A stretch of 39,816 nucleotides of DNA from assembly GCA_019751125.1 (NCBI GenBank), contig JAIENU010000033.1, forward strand, positions 1 to 39,816, read 5' to 3'. Position numbers and translations under genes: made by a program. The stretch comes from Burkholderiales bacterium. GTDB taxonomy: Bacteria > Pseudomonadota > Gammaproteobacteria > Burkholderiales > SG8-41. The first letter of the stretch is position 1; each line of letters opens with the position of its first letter. The notes under the pieces are model-generated. The model searched no databases. It was given only the letters and a program-made list of their open reading frames with translations, and was not told the origin of the DNA. Positions 25,446 through 33,071 of the stretch are shown here, piece by piece.

Positions 25446-25897
25446 CAGAAATCCCGGTATTTGTCATCCGCCAGCAGGCGGGTGATTTCTTCGCGCAGCG
25501 CGGCGGCATCAGCGGCGTTCAGCGGCTCGAGCTGGCCCATTTCGCGGCGGAAATCCTCGCGCGTGCCGCAGAAATCGAGCGAGTGCCCGTAGGGCTGGCG
25601 TTTTGCGTTGAGTGCGCGTCCGTAGATGTGCACATGCAGCTCGGCGCGCCAGTTGCCGTTGTCCTGGTAATTGATGCGGCCGATATCGATGCCGCTGCGG
25701 CCGAGCACGGTCTTCAGCGCCGTGCCGCCCACCATGGTCAGTTTCACCAGTTCGATCGCCTGCTCGCGCGTGAGCTGCGTGCGGTCTTCGACTGCAACCC
25801 TGGGATCGATGACGATATGGCCGCCGTCTTCGCGCGAGACATGCGGCTGGTCCAGCGTGCGCAGCACGAAATGCCGCGCCTCGTAGATGATGGCCAC
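25445..25897 (-). CDS. HIT-like protein with incomplete histidine triad
   Basis: The 150-residue protein contains NWRAELHVHIYGRA, which resembles the HIT motif His-x-His-x-His but has Tyr at the third position. It also has an N-terminal VLRTLDQPHVSREDGGHIVI strand and an R/D-rich C-terminus. HIT enzymes hydrolyse or transfer nucleotides; the second His of the motif, normally the nucleophile-adjacent position, must be checked by alignment. The start is GTG, the very next base after the TAA of the CMD gene, with GAGAA upstream; the two genes are surely co-transcribed. Confidence is good that this is a gene, moderate for the family. Confidence 0.65.
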   Translation of the reverse strand: MAIIYEARHFVLRTLDQPHVSREDGGHIVIDPRVAVEDRTQLTREQAIELVKLTMVGGTALKTVLGRSGIDIGRINYQDNGNWRAELHVHIYGRALNAKRQPYGHSLDFCGTREDFRREMGQLEPLNAADAAALREEITRLLADDKYRDF

Positions 25898-26509
25898 TTA
25901 TTTTCTCAGCGGCGGCAGCGGCAGCGGGGTGCCCGGCGGCACCGGCGTGCGGTCAACGTTGAGGCACATCGACACCAGCACGTAGAAGCCGTTGACCGAA
26001 ATCAGGTCGACCACGCCGCGTTCGCCGAAACGCGCCACGGCGCGTGCATACATCGCATCGCTGACGCCTTGCGAGGCCTGCAGCTCGGTAGAAAATTCGT
26101 AGACCAGTGTTTCGTCGGCATCCATGCCCTCGGGGCGGCGGCCCTGCGCGATGGCTTCGGCGATTTTCGGATCGAGCCCGCCTTCAAGCGCGAGCTTGTG
26201 GTGGGCCACCCATTCGTACTGCGAAGTCCAGTTGCGCGCAGTGACCAGGATCGCCAGTTCATTGAGCTTGCCCGACAGCGAGCTGCGGAAACGGATTTCC
26301 TCGCCCAGCTGCTGCACCAGGTTGCCGATGCCGGGACTGCGCAGCCAGACATTGAAGGGCCCGCCCAACGGTCCCGGCTTTGATGCGCCGGAGCTGGCGA
26401 GTTTGGCGCGCGGGCCGGACTTGATCGCATCCGACAGCGCCTGCTGTTCGGGCGTCAGCTGGTCGAGCGGGATCAGTTTGAAACGGCGGTTGTCAGTGTT
26501 GTCGCTCAT
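25898..26509 (-). CDS. Carboxymuconolactone decarboxylase (CMD/AhpD-like) family protein
   Basis: The 203-residue all-helical protein matches the CMD family. GGPFNVWLRSPGIGNLVQQL, RSSLSGKLNELAILVTAR and the EWVAHHKLALEGGLDPKIAE segment are typical. It lacks the CxxC pair of AhpD peroxidases, so a decarboxylase-like or unknown role is more likely. The ATG at 26509 lacks a clear Shine-Dalgarno sequence. Copy D of the AT-rich motif begins 12 bases upstream of this start, in the space that would hold promoter or ribosome site. Confidence 0.85.
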   Translation of the reverse strand: MSDNTDNRRFKLIPLDQLTPEQQALSDAIKSGPRAKLASSGASKPGPLGGPFNVWLRSPGIGNLVQQLGEEIRFRSSLSGKLNELAILVTARNWTSQYEWVAHHKLALEGGLDPKIAEAIAQGRRPEGMDADETLVYEFSTELQASQGVSDAMYARAVARFGERGVVDLISVNGFYVLVSMCLNVDRTPVPPGTPLPLPPLRK

Positions 26510-26521
26510 GGCGGGTATAAA

Positions 26522-26553
26522 AATATTAAATAAAAACAATGGGTTATATGTAA
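26522..26553 (+). repeat. Dispersed AT-rich motif, copy D
   Basis: The core AAATAAAAACAATGGGTTAT (26528-26547) is preceded by AATATT as in copy B. It fills most of the 61-base gap between the cyclase-like gene and the CMD gene and, relative to the downstream minus-strand CMD gene, lies in reverse orientation like copies B and C. Confidence 0.65.
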
Positions 26554-26570
26554 TCCGCAGGACTTGCGGC

Positions 26571-27158
26571 TCAGGTGAAATCGAGCCGTGCATCGCGCAG
26601 CACGCCATACAGCGGGATTGATTCGCGGCGCGCGATTTCCAGTGCCGGCAGCGCTTCGGCTTCGAGCACCGCGGCTTCGGCGCCGAGGGCATCGAACAGC
26701 GGGCCGGAGAGCACGAACTCTCCTGCGCGTGCGCGGTGCAGCAGGCGTTCGGCGATGCTGACGCTGTCGCCGATGATCATCGGCTGTGCGCCGCCGCAGA
26801 TCACCGCATCACCGGCATGCAGGCCCATCGCCACCGCGGCACGGATGCCGAAGTCGCGCGCCCAGGCTTCCTCGATGGCGTCGAAGTCGCGCTGCAGTTC
26901 CTGCGCGGTCTGCAGTGCCTGCCGCGCGCGGCCTTCCCCGGCAAACGAGGCCATCAGCGTGTCGTTGAGGAGGCTGCGCACGGTGCCGCCGTTGCGGGTG
27001 ACCACGGTGCGCGCGAGGTCGAAGAAAACGCCGGCCTGCTGCAGGACCACACCGGGCTCGAGCATTGCCGAGGTGCGGGTGAAGCCGCGGGTTTCGGCAT
27101 AAAGAATCACCAGCGGCAGGCGCGCCGGTGCGGGCAGGTCGATCACGGAAGCGGTCAT
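26571..27158 (-). CDS. Class III nucleotide-cyclase-homology-domain protein, divergent active site
   Basis: The 195-residue protein consists almost wholly of one adenylate/guanylate cyclase homology domain: ILYAETRGFTRTS, then VRSLLNDTLMASF, then IRAAVAMGLHAGDAVI and MIIGDSVSIAERLLHRA. Compared with active class III cyclases, the first metal Asp is Glu22, the second is kept (Asp66), and the transition-state Asn is Ser134 while the Arg (138) is kept. It may be inactive, weakly active or a nucleotide sensor. No signal, membrane or partner domain is present. GGAGA seven bases before the ATG and a TATAAT element upstream support the start. The SulP transporter with a cyclic-nucleotide domain lies 1.3 kb away. 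Confidence 0.78.
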   Translation of the reverse strand: MTASVIDLPAPARLPLVILYAETRGFTRTSAMLEPGVVLQQAGVFFDLARTVVTRNGGTVRSLLNDTLMASFAGEGRARQALQTAQELQRDFDAIEEAWARDFGIRAAVAMGLHAGDAVICGGAQPMIIGDSVSIAERLLHRARAGEFVLSGPLFDALGAEAAVLEAEALPALEIARRESIPLYGVLRDARLDFT

Positions 27159-27185
27159 CGCTCGGTCTCCAGGGAAGGCGCGATC

Positions 27186-27191
27186 ATTATA
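27186..27191 (-). promoter_or_regulatory. Perfect -10 element upstream of the cyclase-like gene
   Basis: TATAAT on the minus strand, preceded by GGCGGCGAC, would start transcription near 27179 and leave a leader of about 20 bases with its own ribosome site. No good -35 hexamer is found at 16-18 bases, so an activator or another sigma factor may be involved. Confidence 0.4.
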
Positions 27192-27248
27192 GTCGCCGCC
27201 TTTTTTGTTACGGCTTGTCGTTTTGTTGCCGTATTGATGATGCCTTGT

Positions 27249-28307
27249 TCAATCCTTCAGCGAATAGCCGATGCCCGGCGTCTCGGGTACATGGATCAGG
27301 CCATCGCGGAATTCGGCGTGGCTCGCGAAGCGGGTGCGCAGCACGGCATGTGCGCCGTGCACCTCGAGCATGCCGCCGTGATTGTGTCCGGCCATCGCCG
27401 GCAGGCTGGCCGCCTCGAAGCCGCCGGCGCCGGTGACCGGCGCGCCGTGTGCCTCGGCCATGGCCAGTACGCGCAGCATCGCGCTCAGGCCGCCGCAAAA
27501 CGCGGCATTCGGCTGCAGGATGTCGAGCGCGCCCAGCGTCAGCGCATCGCGGAACCAGGTCATCGACTGGATCATCTGCCCGGAGGCGAGCGGCATCGCC
27601 ACCGCGCGGCGCAGTTCGGCCAGCCCGGCGAGGTCGTTGCCGCGCAGCGGTTCCTCGAAAAACGTGATGTCGCAGTCGGCGACCAGCGTGGCGAGGCGTT
27701 TGGCTTCGGCGACACTGAACGCGCAGTTGGCGTCGAGCATCAGTGCGGCATTGCCGATCGCCTTGCGCACGGCGCGGATGCGTTGAACGTCTTCATCCAG
27801 GCTGCGTCCGGCACCGACGAGGATTTTCGCGCCGCGGTAACCCTGGGCCAGCGCCGTGGTGCAGGCCTCGATCAGTTCGGCTTCGCTGTACGCCGGCAGG
27901 CCGACCGTGGCATAGGCCGGTACCGCCTTGCGCGCGCCACCGATCAGTTTTGCCACCGGTTGCCCCAGTGTTTTGCCCCTGATGTCCCACAGCGCGAGGT
28001 CGAGTGCCGACATCGCCGAGACAAAGACGCCGGTCGATTGCCGCGGATTGAATTTTTTTGCCAGCGTCGCGGTCACCGCCTCGATGTCCAGCGGATCGAG
28101 ACCGGCGATGGTTGTGGCGAAACCGTGTTCAAGCAGATGTACCACCTCGGCCGACAGAAAACGTCCGGTCACGCCATGGCCGGTCACGCCGTCGGCGGTG
28201 GTCACGGTGCAGCGGACGAAGGTCAGGCTTTCCTGGCCGGCGTAGGCGTCGGCGGCACGCACCGGTTTCAGATGTTCGGCGGCGGCGGTGATGCGGGTGA
28301 TTGCCAT
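27249..28307 (-). CDS. Enolase-superfamily protein (mandelate racemase/muconate lactonising type) with altered active site
   Basis: The 352-residue protein has the capping domain and TIM barrel of the MR/MLE family. SAMSALDLALWDIRGKTLGQ is the classic barrel-entry signature. Metal ligands Asp192 (LMLDANCAF) and Glu218/219 (FFEEPL) are present, but the third is Gln244 (ASGQMI) rather than Glu/Asp. The Lys-x-Lys base motif is Lys161-Ile-Leu163, so the second Lys is missing. The His-Asp dyad also looks changed (Asn267 in QPNAAFCGG; no His at TGAGGFEAA). It may catalyse an unusual reaction, or none. It is upstream of the cyclase-like gene on the same strand, 90 bases apart. Confidence 0.83.
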   Translation of the reverse strand: MAITRITAAAEHLKPVRAADAYAGQESLTFVRCTVTTADGVTGHGVTGRFLSAEVVHLLEHGFATTIAGLDPLDIEAVTATLAKKFNPRQSTGVFVSAMSALDLALWDIRGKTLGQPVAKLIGGARKAVPAYATVGLPAYSEAELIEACTTALAQGYRGAKILVGAGRSLDEDVQRIRAVRKAIGNAALMLDANCAFSVAEAKRLATLVADCDITFFEEPLRGNDLAGLAELRRAVAMPLASGQMIQSMTWFRDALTLGALDILQPNAAFCGGLSAMLRVLAMAEAHGAPVTGAGGFEAASLPAMAGHNHGGMLEVHGAHAVLRTRFASHAEFRDGLIHVPETPGIGYSLKD

Positions 28308-28498
28308 GGGAGTCCCGGGCGATGGCCAAAGAGCGCCAGTGTAACCGCAGGCAGGTGGCGTGACCCGACGCCCAGGTGCCCGGGCCGCCCTGTCATCAAA
28401 TACGGGTGGCGATGCCTTTATACTTCAAGCCATGCAGGGCTCACCGTGTACCGCGGTGTCGTCGATATGCCCGCACCACGGTGTCATGGGGAACCGGT

Positions 28499-30748
28499 TT
28501 GCTGAACAAAAATAACAGCGCGGCGGCCATTCAGGGCGTGCGCGCGCCCTGGCTGGAGCACCTGCCGGGTGATGCGCTGGGCGGGTTGATCGCGACGCTG
28601 ATCGCCATACCTCACGCGATGGGCCTGGGCCTGCTCGGATTTGCCGTGCTCGGACCGGCCTGGGCCCCGGTGGGTGTGATCGCCGGCATGCTCAGCTGCA
28701 TCGTCGGCTGTTTTGCCGCTGTCCTGATCTCCTCCGGCACCTGCCAGGTGATGGGCACCCGCACCTCGGTCACCGTGGTCTTTGCCGGCCTTCTCGCGGC
28801 GCTCGCCGCGCATCCCGCTTTGCAGGGTGCACAGGGGCCGGATGTGCCACGGGTGCTGACCCTGGCGTTCATCGCGGTGTTTCTGGCCGGACTGTTCCAG
28901 ACCGCGTTCGGCGTGTTGCGCCTCGGCCGCGCGATCAAGTTTGTGCCCTATCCGGTGCTGGCAGGATTCATGAACGGCATTGCCCTGCTGATGATCGTCT
29001 CGCAGGTCGCGCCCGCGCTGGGCGTGGATGCAAACCGCGAGCTGTCGGCAATCTTCTCCGACCCCTCGCTGATCCGGCCCGGCAGCGTGCTGGTTGCCGC
29101 AGCCGTCATCGCCGGCGCCCTGCTTGCGCCGCGGATCACCCGCCGTTTGCCGGTGCTGCTTTGCGGCCTGCTGCTGGGTGTGCCGCTGCATTACCTGCTG
29201 GCGACGCTGCTCCCGGGGTCGGTCGGTCCCCTGGTCGGCACCCTGCCGCTGGCGGATTTTGCGCCCCGTGAACTGGTGTCGATGCTGCACCTTACCGTGC
29301 GTGATGATTTCATCGTCTGGCTGACCTTTCTGCTGCCCGGTGCACTGCTGCTCGCTGGTGTGGCCTCGCTGGACGGTTTGCTGGCCGCAGTGGTGACTGA
29401 TCCTGTCACGCGCAGCCGCCACGACAGCGATCGCCTGCTCAAGGCGCAGGGGGCCGCGGCGGCGATGGCGGCGGCATTTGGCGCGATTCCGCCTGCGTCG
29501 AGCACCCATACCCGGGTGGCTGGTTACCTCAGCGGCGGCCGTACGCCGCGGTTCGCCCTGTTTCATGGGTTGTTCATGGTGCTGGCCCTGTTTGCGCTGG
29601 CACCGCTGATAGCCGGTGTGCCGGTGGCCGCCCTGGCCGGCGTGATCATCTACACTGCGATCACCCTCGTGGACCGCTGGAGTCGCGACCTGCTGCGGCG
29701 CCTGGGTGCCCGCGGCACTGATCGCCACGAAATCCTGTTCAATCTGGCGGTGGTGCTCAGCGTCACGCTGGCCATGCTGGTGTTCAACCTGATGACGGCG
29801 TTCGCGGTGGGCATCGCGGGGGCGGTATTCCTGCTGCTGGTCAAACTCAGCGGGTCGCCGGTGCGGCGCAGCCTGGACGGCAGCATCCGCGCCTCGCTGA
29901 AGCTGCGCAGTCCCGTCGAACGTGAAAGGCTGCGCCCGCTGGCGCATCAGATCCGGGTGTTCGAACTTGAAGGCGCGATTTTTTTCGGCACCGCCGACCG
30001 GCTGCAGACGGATGTCGAGCAATTGCCGCGCGACAGCCGCTATGTGATCCTCGATTTCCGCCGTGTCACCGAAATCGACGCCAGCGGCGCGAGGGCGCTG
30101 GAAACCCTCTGCCAGACGGTATCGGCGCGCGGCGCCCAGGTGCTGCTGAGCCATCTGCGCGAGGACGACGGTCATGGCAGCGCGCTGCGCGCTTTCGGCA
30201 TTGCCGCGGTGGTTGACGGCCGCTTCTGGTTTCCCGACCTCGACCGCGCGCTGGAGTGGAGCGAAGACCGATTGCTCGAGCGCGAGCGTTACGAAGACCG
30301 CCCTGAACTGGTGCCGCGCGACATGGCCCTGTTTGCCGACATGGAGCCCGGTGAGATGGCGATGCTCGAAAGCGTGCTTGAGCGCCACGAACTGGCCCAT
30401 GGCGATGTGCTGTTCCGTGAAGGTGATCCCGGTGACCGGCTGTACCTGATCGCGCGCGGATCGGTCAGCATCAAACTCAGCCTGGCCGATGAAAGCCGGG
30501 CACGGCGCCTGGCGACTTTCGAGGCCGGCGTGTTTTTCGGCGAGGCGGGGCTGATCGAGGGCGAGAAGCGCTCGGCCGATGCCTTCGCCAAAGGCGAACA
30601 TGTGGTGCTGTATTCGCTGACGGCGCAGGCGTTGAACGAGGCGATTCGCAGCCATCCCGGACTTGGCGTCCGGTTCTACCGCAACCTGAGCCGCGAGATG
30701 GTTTCGCGTCTGCGTACCACCAGTGGGGCACTGCGCGCGCTGGAATAG
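28499..30748 (+). CDS. SulP-family anion transporter with STAS and cyclic-nucleotide-binding domains
   Basis: The 749-residue protein has three parts. Residues about 20-440 are the SulP/SLC26 membrane domain (starting LEHLPGDALGGLIATLIAIP) for sulfate, bicarbonate, dicarboxylate or similar anions. Residues about 484-580 form a STAS domain (FELEGAIFFGTADRLQ; LDFRRVTEIDASGARALE). Residues about 610-740 form a Crp-like cyclic-nucleotide domain (LFREGDPGDRLYLIARGSVS; VFFGEAGLIEGEKRSADAF), with the Gly-Glu and Arg-Ser-Ala residues that hold the cyclic phosphate. The start is TTG, chosen because GGGGA (28488-28492) lies six bases upstream; earlier ATG codons lack one and add charged sequence. A TATACT element (28419-28424) may be its -10. 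Gating by cAMP or cGMP is the natural inference. Confidence 0.9.
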   Translation: MLNKNNSAAAIQGVRAPWLEHLPGDALGGLIATLIAIPHAMGLGLLGFAVLGPAWAPVGVIAGMLSCIVGCFAAVLISSGTCQVMGTRTSVTVVFAGLLAALAAHPALQGAQGPDVPRVLTLAFIAVFLAGLFQTAFGVLRLGRAIKFVPYPVLAGFMNGIALLMIVSQVAPALGVDANRELSAIFSDPSLIRPGSVLVAAAVIAGALLAPRITRRLPVLLCGLLLGVPLHYLLATLLPGSVGPLVGTLPLADFAPRELVSMLHLTVRDDFIVWLTFLLPGALLLAGVASLDGLLAAVVTDPVTRSRHDSDRLLKAQGAAAAMAAAFGAIPPASSTHTRVAGYLSGGRTPRFALFHGLFMVLALFALAPLIAGVPVAALAGVIIYTAITLVDRWSRDLLRRLGARGTDRHEILFNLAVVLSVTLAMLVFNLMTAFAVGIAGAVFLLLVKLSGSPVRRSLDGSIRASLKLRSPVERERLRPLAHQIRVFELEGAIFFGTADRLQTDVEQLPRDSRYVILDFRRVTEIDASGARALETLCQTVSARGAQVLLSHLREDDGHGSALRAFGIAAVVDGRFWFPDLDRALEWSEDRLLERERYEDRPELVPRDMALFADMEPGEMAMLESVLERHELAHGDVLFREGDPGDRLYLIARGSVSIKLSLADESRARRLATFEAGVFFGEAGLIEGEKRSADAFAKGEHVVLYSLTAQALNEAIRSHPGLGVRFYRNLSREMVSRLRTTSGALRALE

Positions 30749-30785
30749 TTTGGGGCCCGCATCTGCAGCATGCCGTCGACATGCG

Positions 30786-30814
30786 TTGCTGCGACACGCC
30801 GTGACCGATACACT
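30786..30814 (+). promoter_or_regulatory. Putative sigma-70-type promoter of the Bug 6-C45 unit
   Basis: TTGCTG (30786-30791), 17 bases, then TACACT (30809-30814), within the 110-base gap after the SulP gene. Transcription would start near 30821, 38 bases before the Bug 6 ATG. Sequence match only. Confidence 0.35.
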
Positions 30815-30858
30815 GGCGCAGCGGGTTTGCCCCTGCCAAATTCTCAAAAGGATCCACC

Positions 30859-31827
30859 ATGAAACTGGCGTTTATAGCAGTGTTGCTGGCAGCACCCTGG
30901 GCAGTGTTCGCGCAATCCGCAGCCCAGCCCTATCCGGTGAAGCCGGTTCGCATCGTGGTGACCGCGGCGCCGGGTGGTTCCGATGACTTCATGGGCCGCA
31001 TCATCGCAAAACAGCTCACCGACGCCACCGGGCGCCAGTTCATCATCGAGAACCGGCCCGGCGGCGGCGCGGTGATCGGTCGCCAGTATGTCGCGCGCTC
31101 GGCGCCCGACGGCTACACGCTGATCATCGCCGGCAGCGCGATGGCGGCGCTGCCGACGCTGTATCCCAACGTCAAGCTCGATATCGTCCGCGACTTCACG
31201 CCGATCTCGCTTTTCGCGACCTATCCGCTGATGCTGGTCACGCACCCTACGGTGCCGGCAAAAACGGCGAAGGACATCATCGCGCTGGCGCGCAAGAATC
31301 CGGGCAAGCTGTCCTTCGGTTCCTCGGGCATCGGCCAGGGGCCGCATCTCGCTGCCGAACTGTTCAAGTCGCTGGCAAAGATCGACATGCTGCACGTCGC
31401 CTACAAGGGCAGCGGCCCCGGCTACACCGACCTGATGGCGGGGCGCATTGATCTTTCCTTCGGCGTCATCGCCGCTGCGATGCAGCATGTGAAGACCGGC
31501 AAGCTGCGCGCGCTGGGCGTGACCAGCGCCAAGCGCACCGCCGCTGCGATGCACATCCCGACCATCGCCGAGACCGGCTTGCCCGGTTACGACTTTCCAT
31601 CGTGGATGGGCTTCTACGGCCCGGCCGGCCTGCCCGACAACGTGGTCAAACTGCTCAATGCCGAAGTGCGAAAGATGGTGACGCTGCCCGAGGTGCGCAC
31701 GCCGATGCTCGATACCGGCCTCGATCCGCAGGCGAGCAGCCCCGAGGAATTGCGCGACATGCTGCGCGCGAACATCGACAAGCTCGGCCGCATCATCACC
31801 GAGCGCGGCATCAAGCTCGAGCAATGA
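30859..31827 (+). CDS. Bug/TctC-family substrate-binding protein (Bug 6)
   Basis: A 322-residue exported protein with signal peptide MKLAFIAVLLAAPWAVFAQ (cleavage near Ala18). The first loop is RIVVTAAPGGSDDFMGRI, with Asp-Asp; later motifs are IIENRPGGGAVIG, FGSSGIGQGPHLAAE and HVAYKG. AAAGG lies seven bases before the ATG. Its stop overlaps the start of the C45 acyltransferase gene (ATGA at 31824-31827), so the two are translationally coupled and the ligand may be an amide or N-acyl compound processed by that enzyme. Confidence 0.92.
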   Translation: MKLAFIAVLLAAPWAVFAQSAAQPYPVKPVRIVVTAAPGGSDDFMGRIIAKQLTDATGRQFIIENRPGGGAVIGRQYVARSAPDGYTLIIAGSAMAALPTLYPNVKLDIVRDFTPISLFATYPLMLVTHPTVPAKTAKDIIALARKNPGKLSFGSSGIGQGPHLAAELFKSLAKIDMLHVAYKGSGPGYTDLMAGRIDLSFGVIAAAMQHVKTGKLRALGVTSAKRTAAAMHIPTIAETGLPGYDFPSWMGFYGPAGLPDNVVKLLNAEVRKMVTLPEVRTPMLDTGLDPQASSPEELRDMLRANIDKLGRIITERGIKLEQ

Positions 31828-32948
31828 CCGTCCATTACCAGCCGTTTCCGGTCCACAGCCTCGAGGGTGATGCCCGCGACTGCGGCGTGCAGCACGGCGA
31901 ACTTGCCGCCGACCGCGTGGCGAAGACCATCGAGTTCTATCTCGGCGTGTTCGGCCGCCATTCGAAGCTGAGTCTGGACCAGGTGCGGGAACGCGCGCGC
32001 GGGTATGCCGGGCAGATTGCGGCGATCGACAGTGCAATCATGGCCGAGATCGAAGGCATCGCCGCCGGCTCGAAGCAGATGCTGGAAGACATCGTTGCAG
32101 TGAATTGCCGCACCGAGCTGATGTACGGCGCCTCGCGCGGCAGCCGCGCCGCCACCGAATGCACCACCATCGTCGCGCTGCCCGAGGCCACCCGCGACCA
32201 CGGTGTCATCGTCGGCAAGAACTGGGACTGGCGCAGCCCGGCGCTGCACAGCGTGGTGCTGTTGCGCATCCGCCAGAGTGCCAAGCCGGCGCTGTCGCTG
32301 ATCGTCGAGGCCGGCATGGTCGGCCGCGACGGCTTCAACGAACACGGCATCGTGGTCTGCGGCAACATGCTGACCTCCAGCGAAGACACCGGGAAGGTCG
32401 GCGTGCCGATTCCGATCCTGCGCCGGCGCATCCTCAACTCCGAGCGTTTTTACGAGGCGATCGACACGCTGACGCGTTCACCGCGCGGCGCTTCCGGCAA
32501 CTACCTTCTGGCGCATCGTGACGGCGTTGCCATCGATTTCGAGACCACGCCGGACAATGTCTATCCGGTCTATCCCGAGCGCGGCCTGCTCACCCATGCC
32601 AACCACTTCCAGCACCTTGCCGCGCAGGTGCAGGGGGTCGCCAAGTCGTACAACGGCGACAGCCTCTACCGCGATTTCCGCGCGCGCCAGCTGCTCGAGC
32701 CGAAGATTGGCACGATCACGGTCGAGGATGTGCAGGCGGTGCTGCGCGACGAGTTCGGCGCGCCGCGTTCGATCTGCCGCGCGCCGCATGAATACCAGGG
32801 CCAGGGCAGCAGCATGACCATCGCCTCCACCGTGTTCGACCTGAAGAACGCAGTGATGTGGGTTGCCGCCGGCCAGCCGACCCGCTCCGAATACCAGCCG
32901 GTACATCTGCCGGGGGCGGAAGTCCGCAAGGTTGCACGCGCAGTCTGA
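31824..32948 (+). CDS. C45-family autoproteolytic acyltransferase/amidohydrolase
   Basis: The 374-residue protein matches the peptidase C45 / acyl-CoA:6-aminopenicillanate acyltransferase family of Ntn hydrolases. A precursor cuts itself so that Cys becomes the N-terminal nucleophile; the candidate is Cys in ATECTTIVALPE (about residue 113). VNCRTELMYG upstream, and GKNWDWRSPALHSVVLLRI with GFNEHGIVVCGNML downstream, are typical. No signal peptide is present, so it acts in the cytoplasm. Relatives cleave or form amide bonds of beta-lactams, N-acyl amino acids or related compounds. Coupling to Bug 6 suggests that transport and hydrolysis are linked. Confidence 0.87.
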   Translation: MTVHYQPFPVHSLEGDARDCGVQHGELAADRVAKTIEFYLGVFGRHSKLSLDQVRERARGYAGQIAAIDSAIMAEIEGIAAGSKQMLEDIVAVNCRTELMYGASRGSRAATECTTIVALPEATRDHGVIVGKNWDWRSPALHSVVLLRIRQSAKPALSLIVEAGMVGRDGFNEHGIVVCGNMLTSSEDTGKVGVPIPILRRRILNSERFYEAIDTLTRSPRGASGNYLLAHRDGVAIDFETTPDNVYPVYPERGLLTHANHFQHLAAQVQGVAKSYNGDSLYRDFRARQLLEPKIGTITVEDVQAVLRDEFGAPRSICRAPHEYQGQGSSMTIASTVFDLKNAVMWVAAGQPTRSEYQPVHLPGAEVRKVARAV

Positions 32949-33071
32949 AGCAGCCCGGATTAAATCCGTCGAATCGGCGCGCCTGCCGGGCGCGGCATTG
33001 ATTACAATCGGCGCCTTGTTTGCGGGCTGCAGCAAGGCTGCCTGCACAAAGTATCCATCGAGGAGAAGTTC

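Noticed and set aside
28499..28516. Possible sixth repeat copy: the SulP N-terminus encodes Asn-Lys-Asn-Asn, the same tetrapeptide as repeat copy E.
   Set aside because: At the DNA level the codons differ by C/T changes in three of four (AACAAAAATAAC against AATAAAAACAAT) and the flanks do not match, so chance is more likely.
28484..30847. Very long minus-strand open frame opposite the SulP gene (787 codons).
   Set aside because: It is the antisense of a strongly coding gene; its Gln/Arg/His-rich translation is typical of a GC-rich shadow frame.
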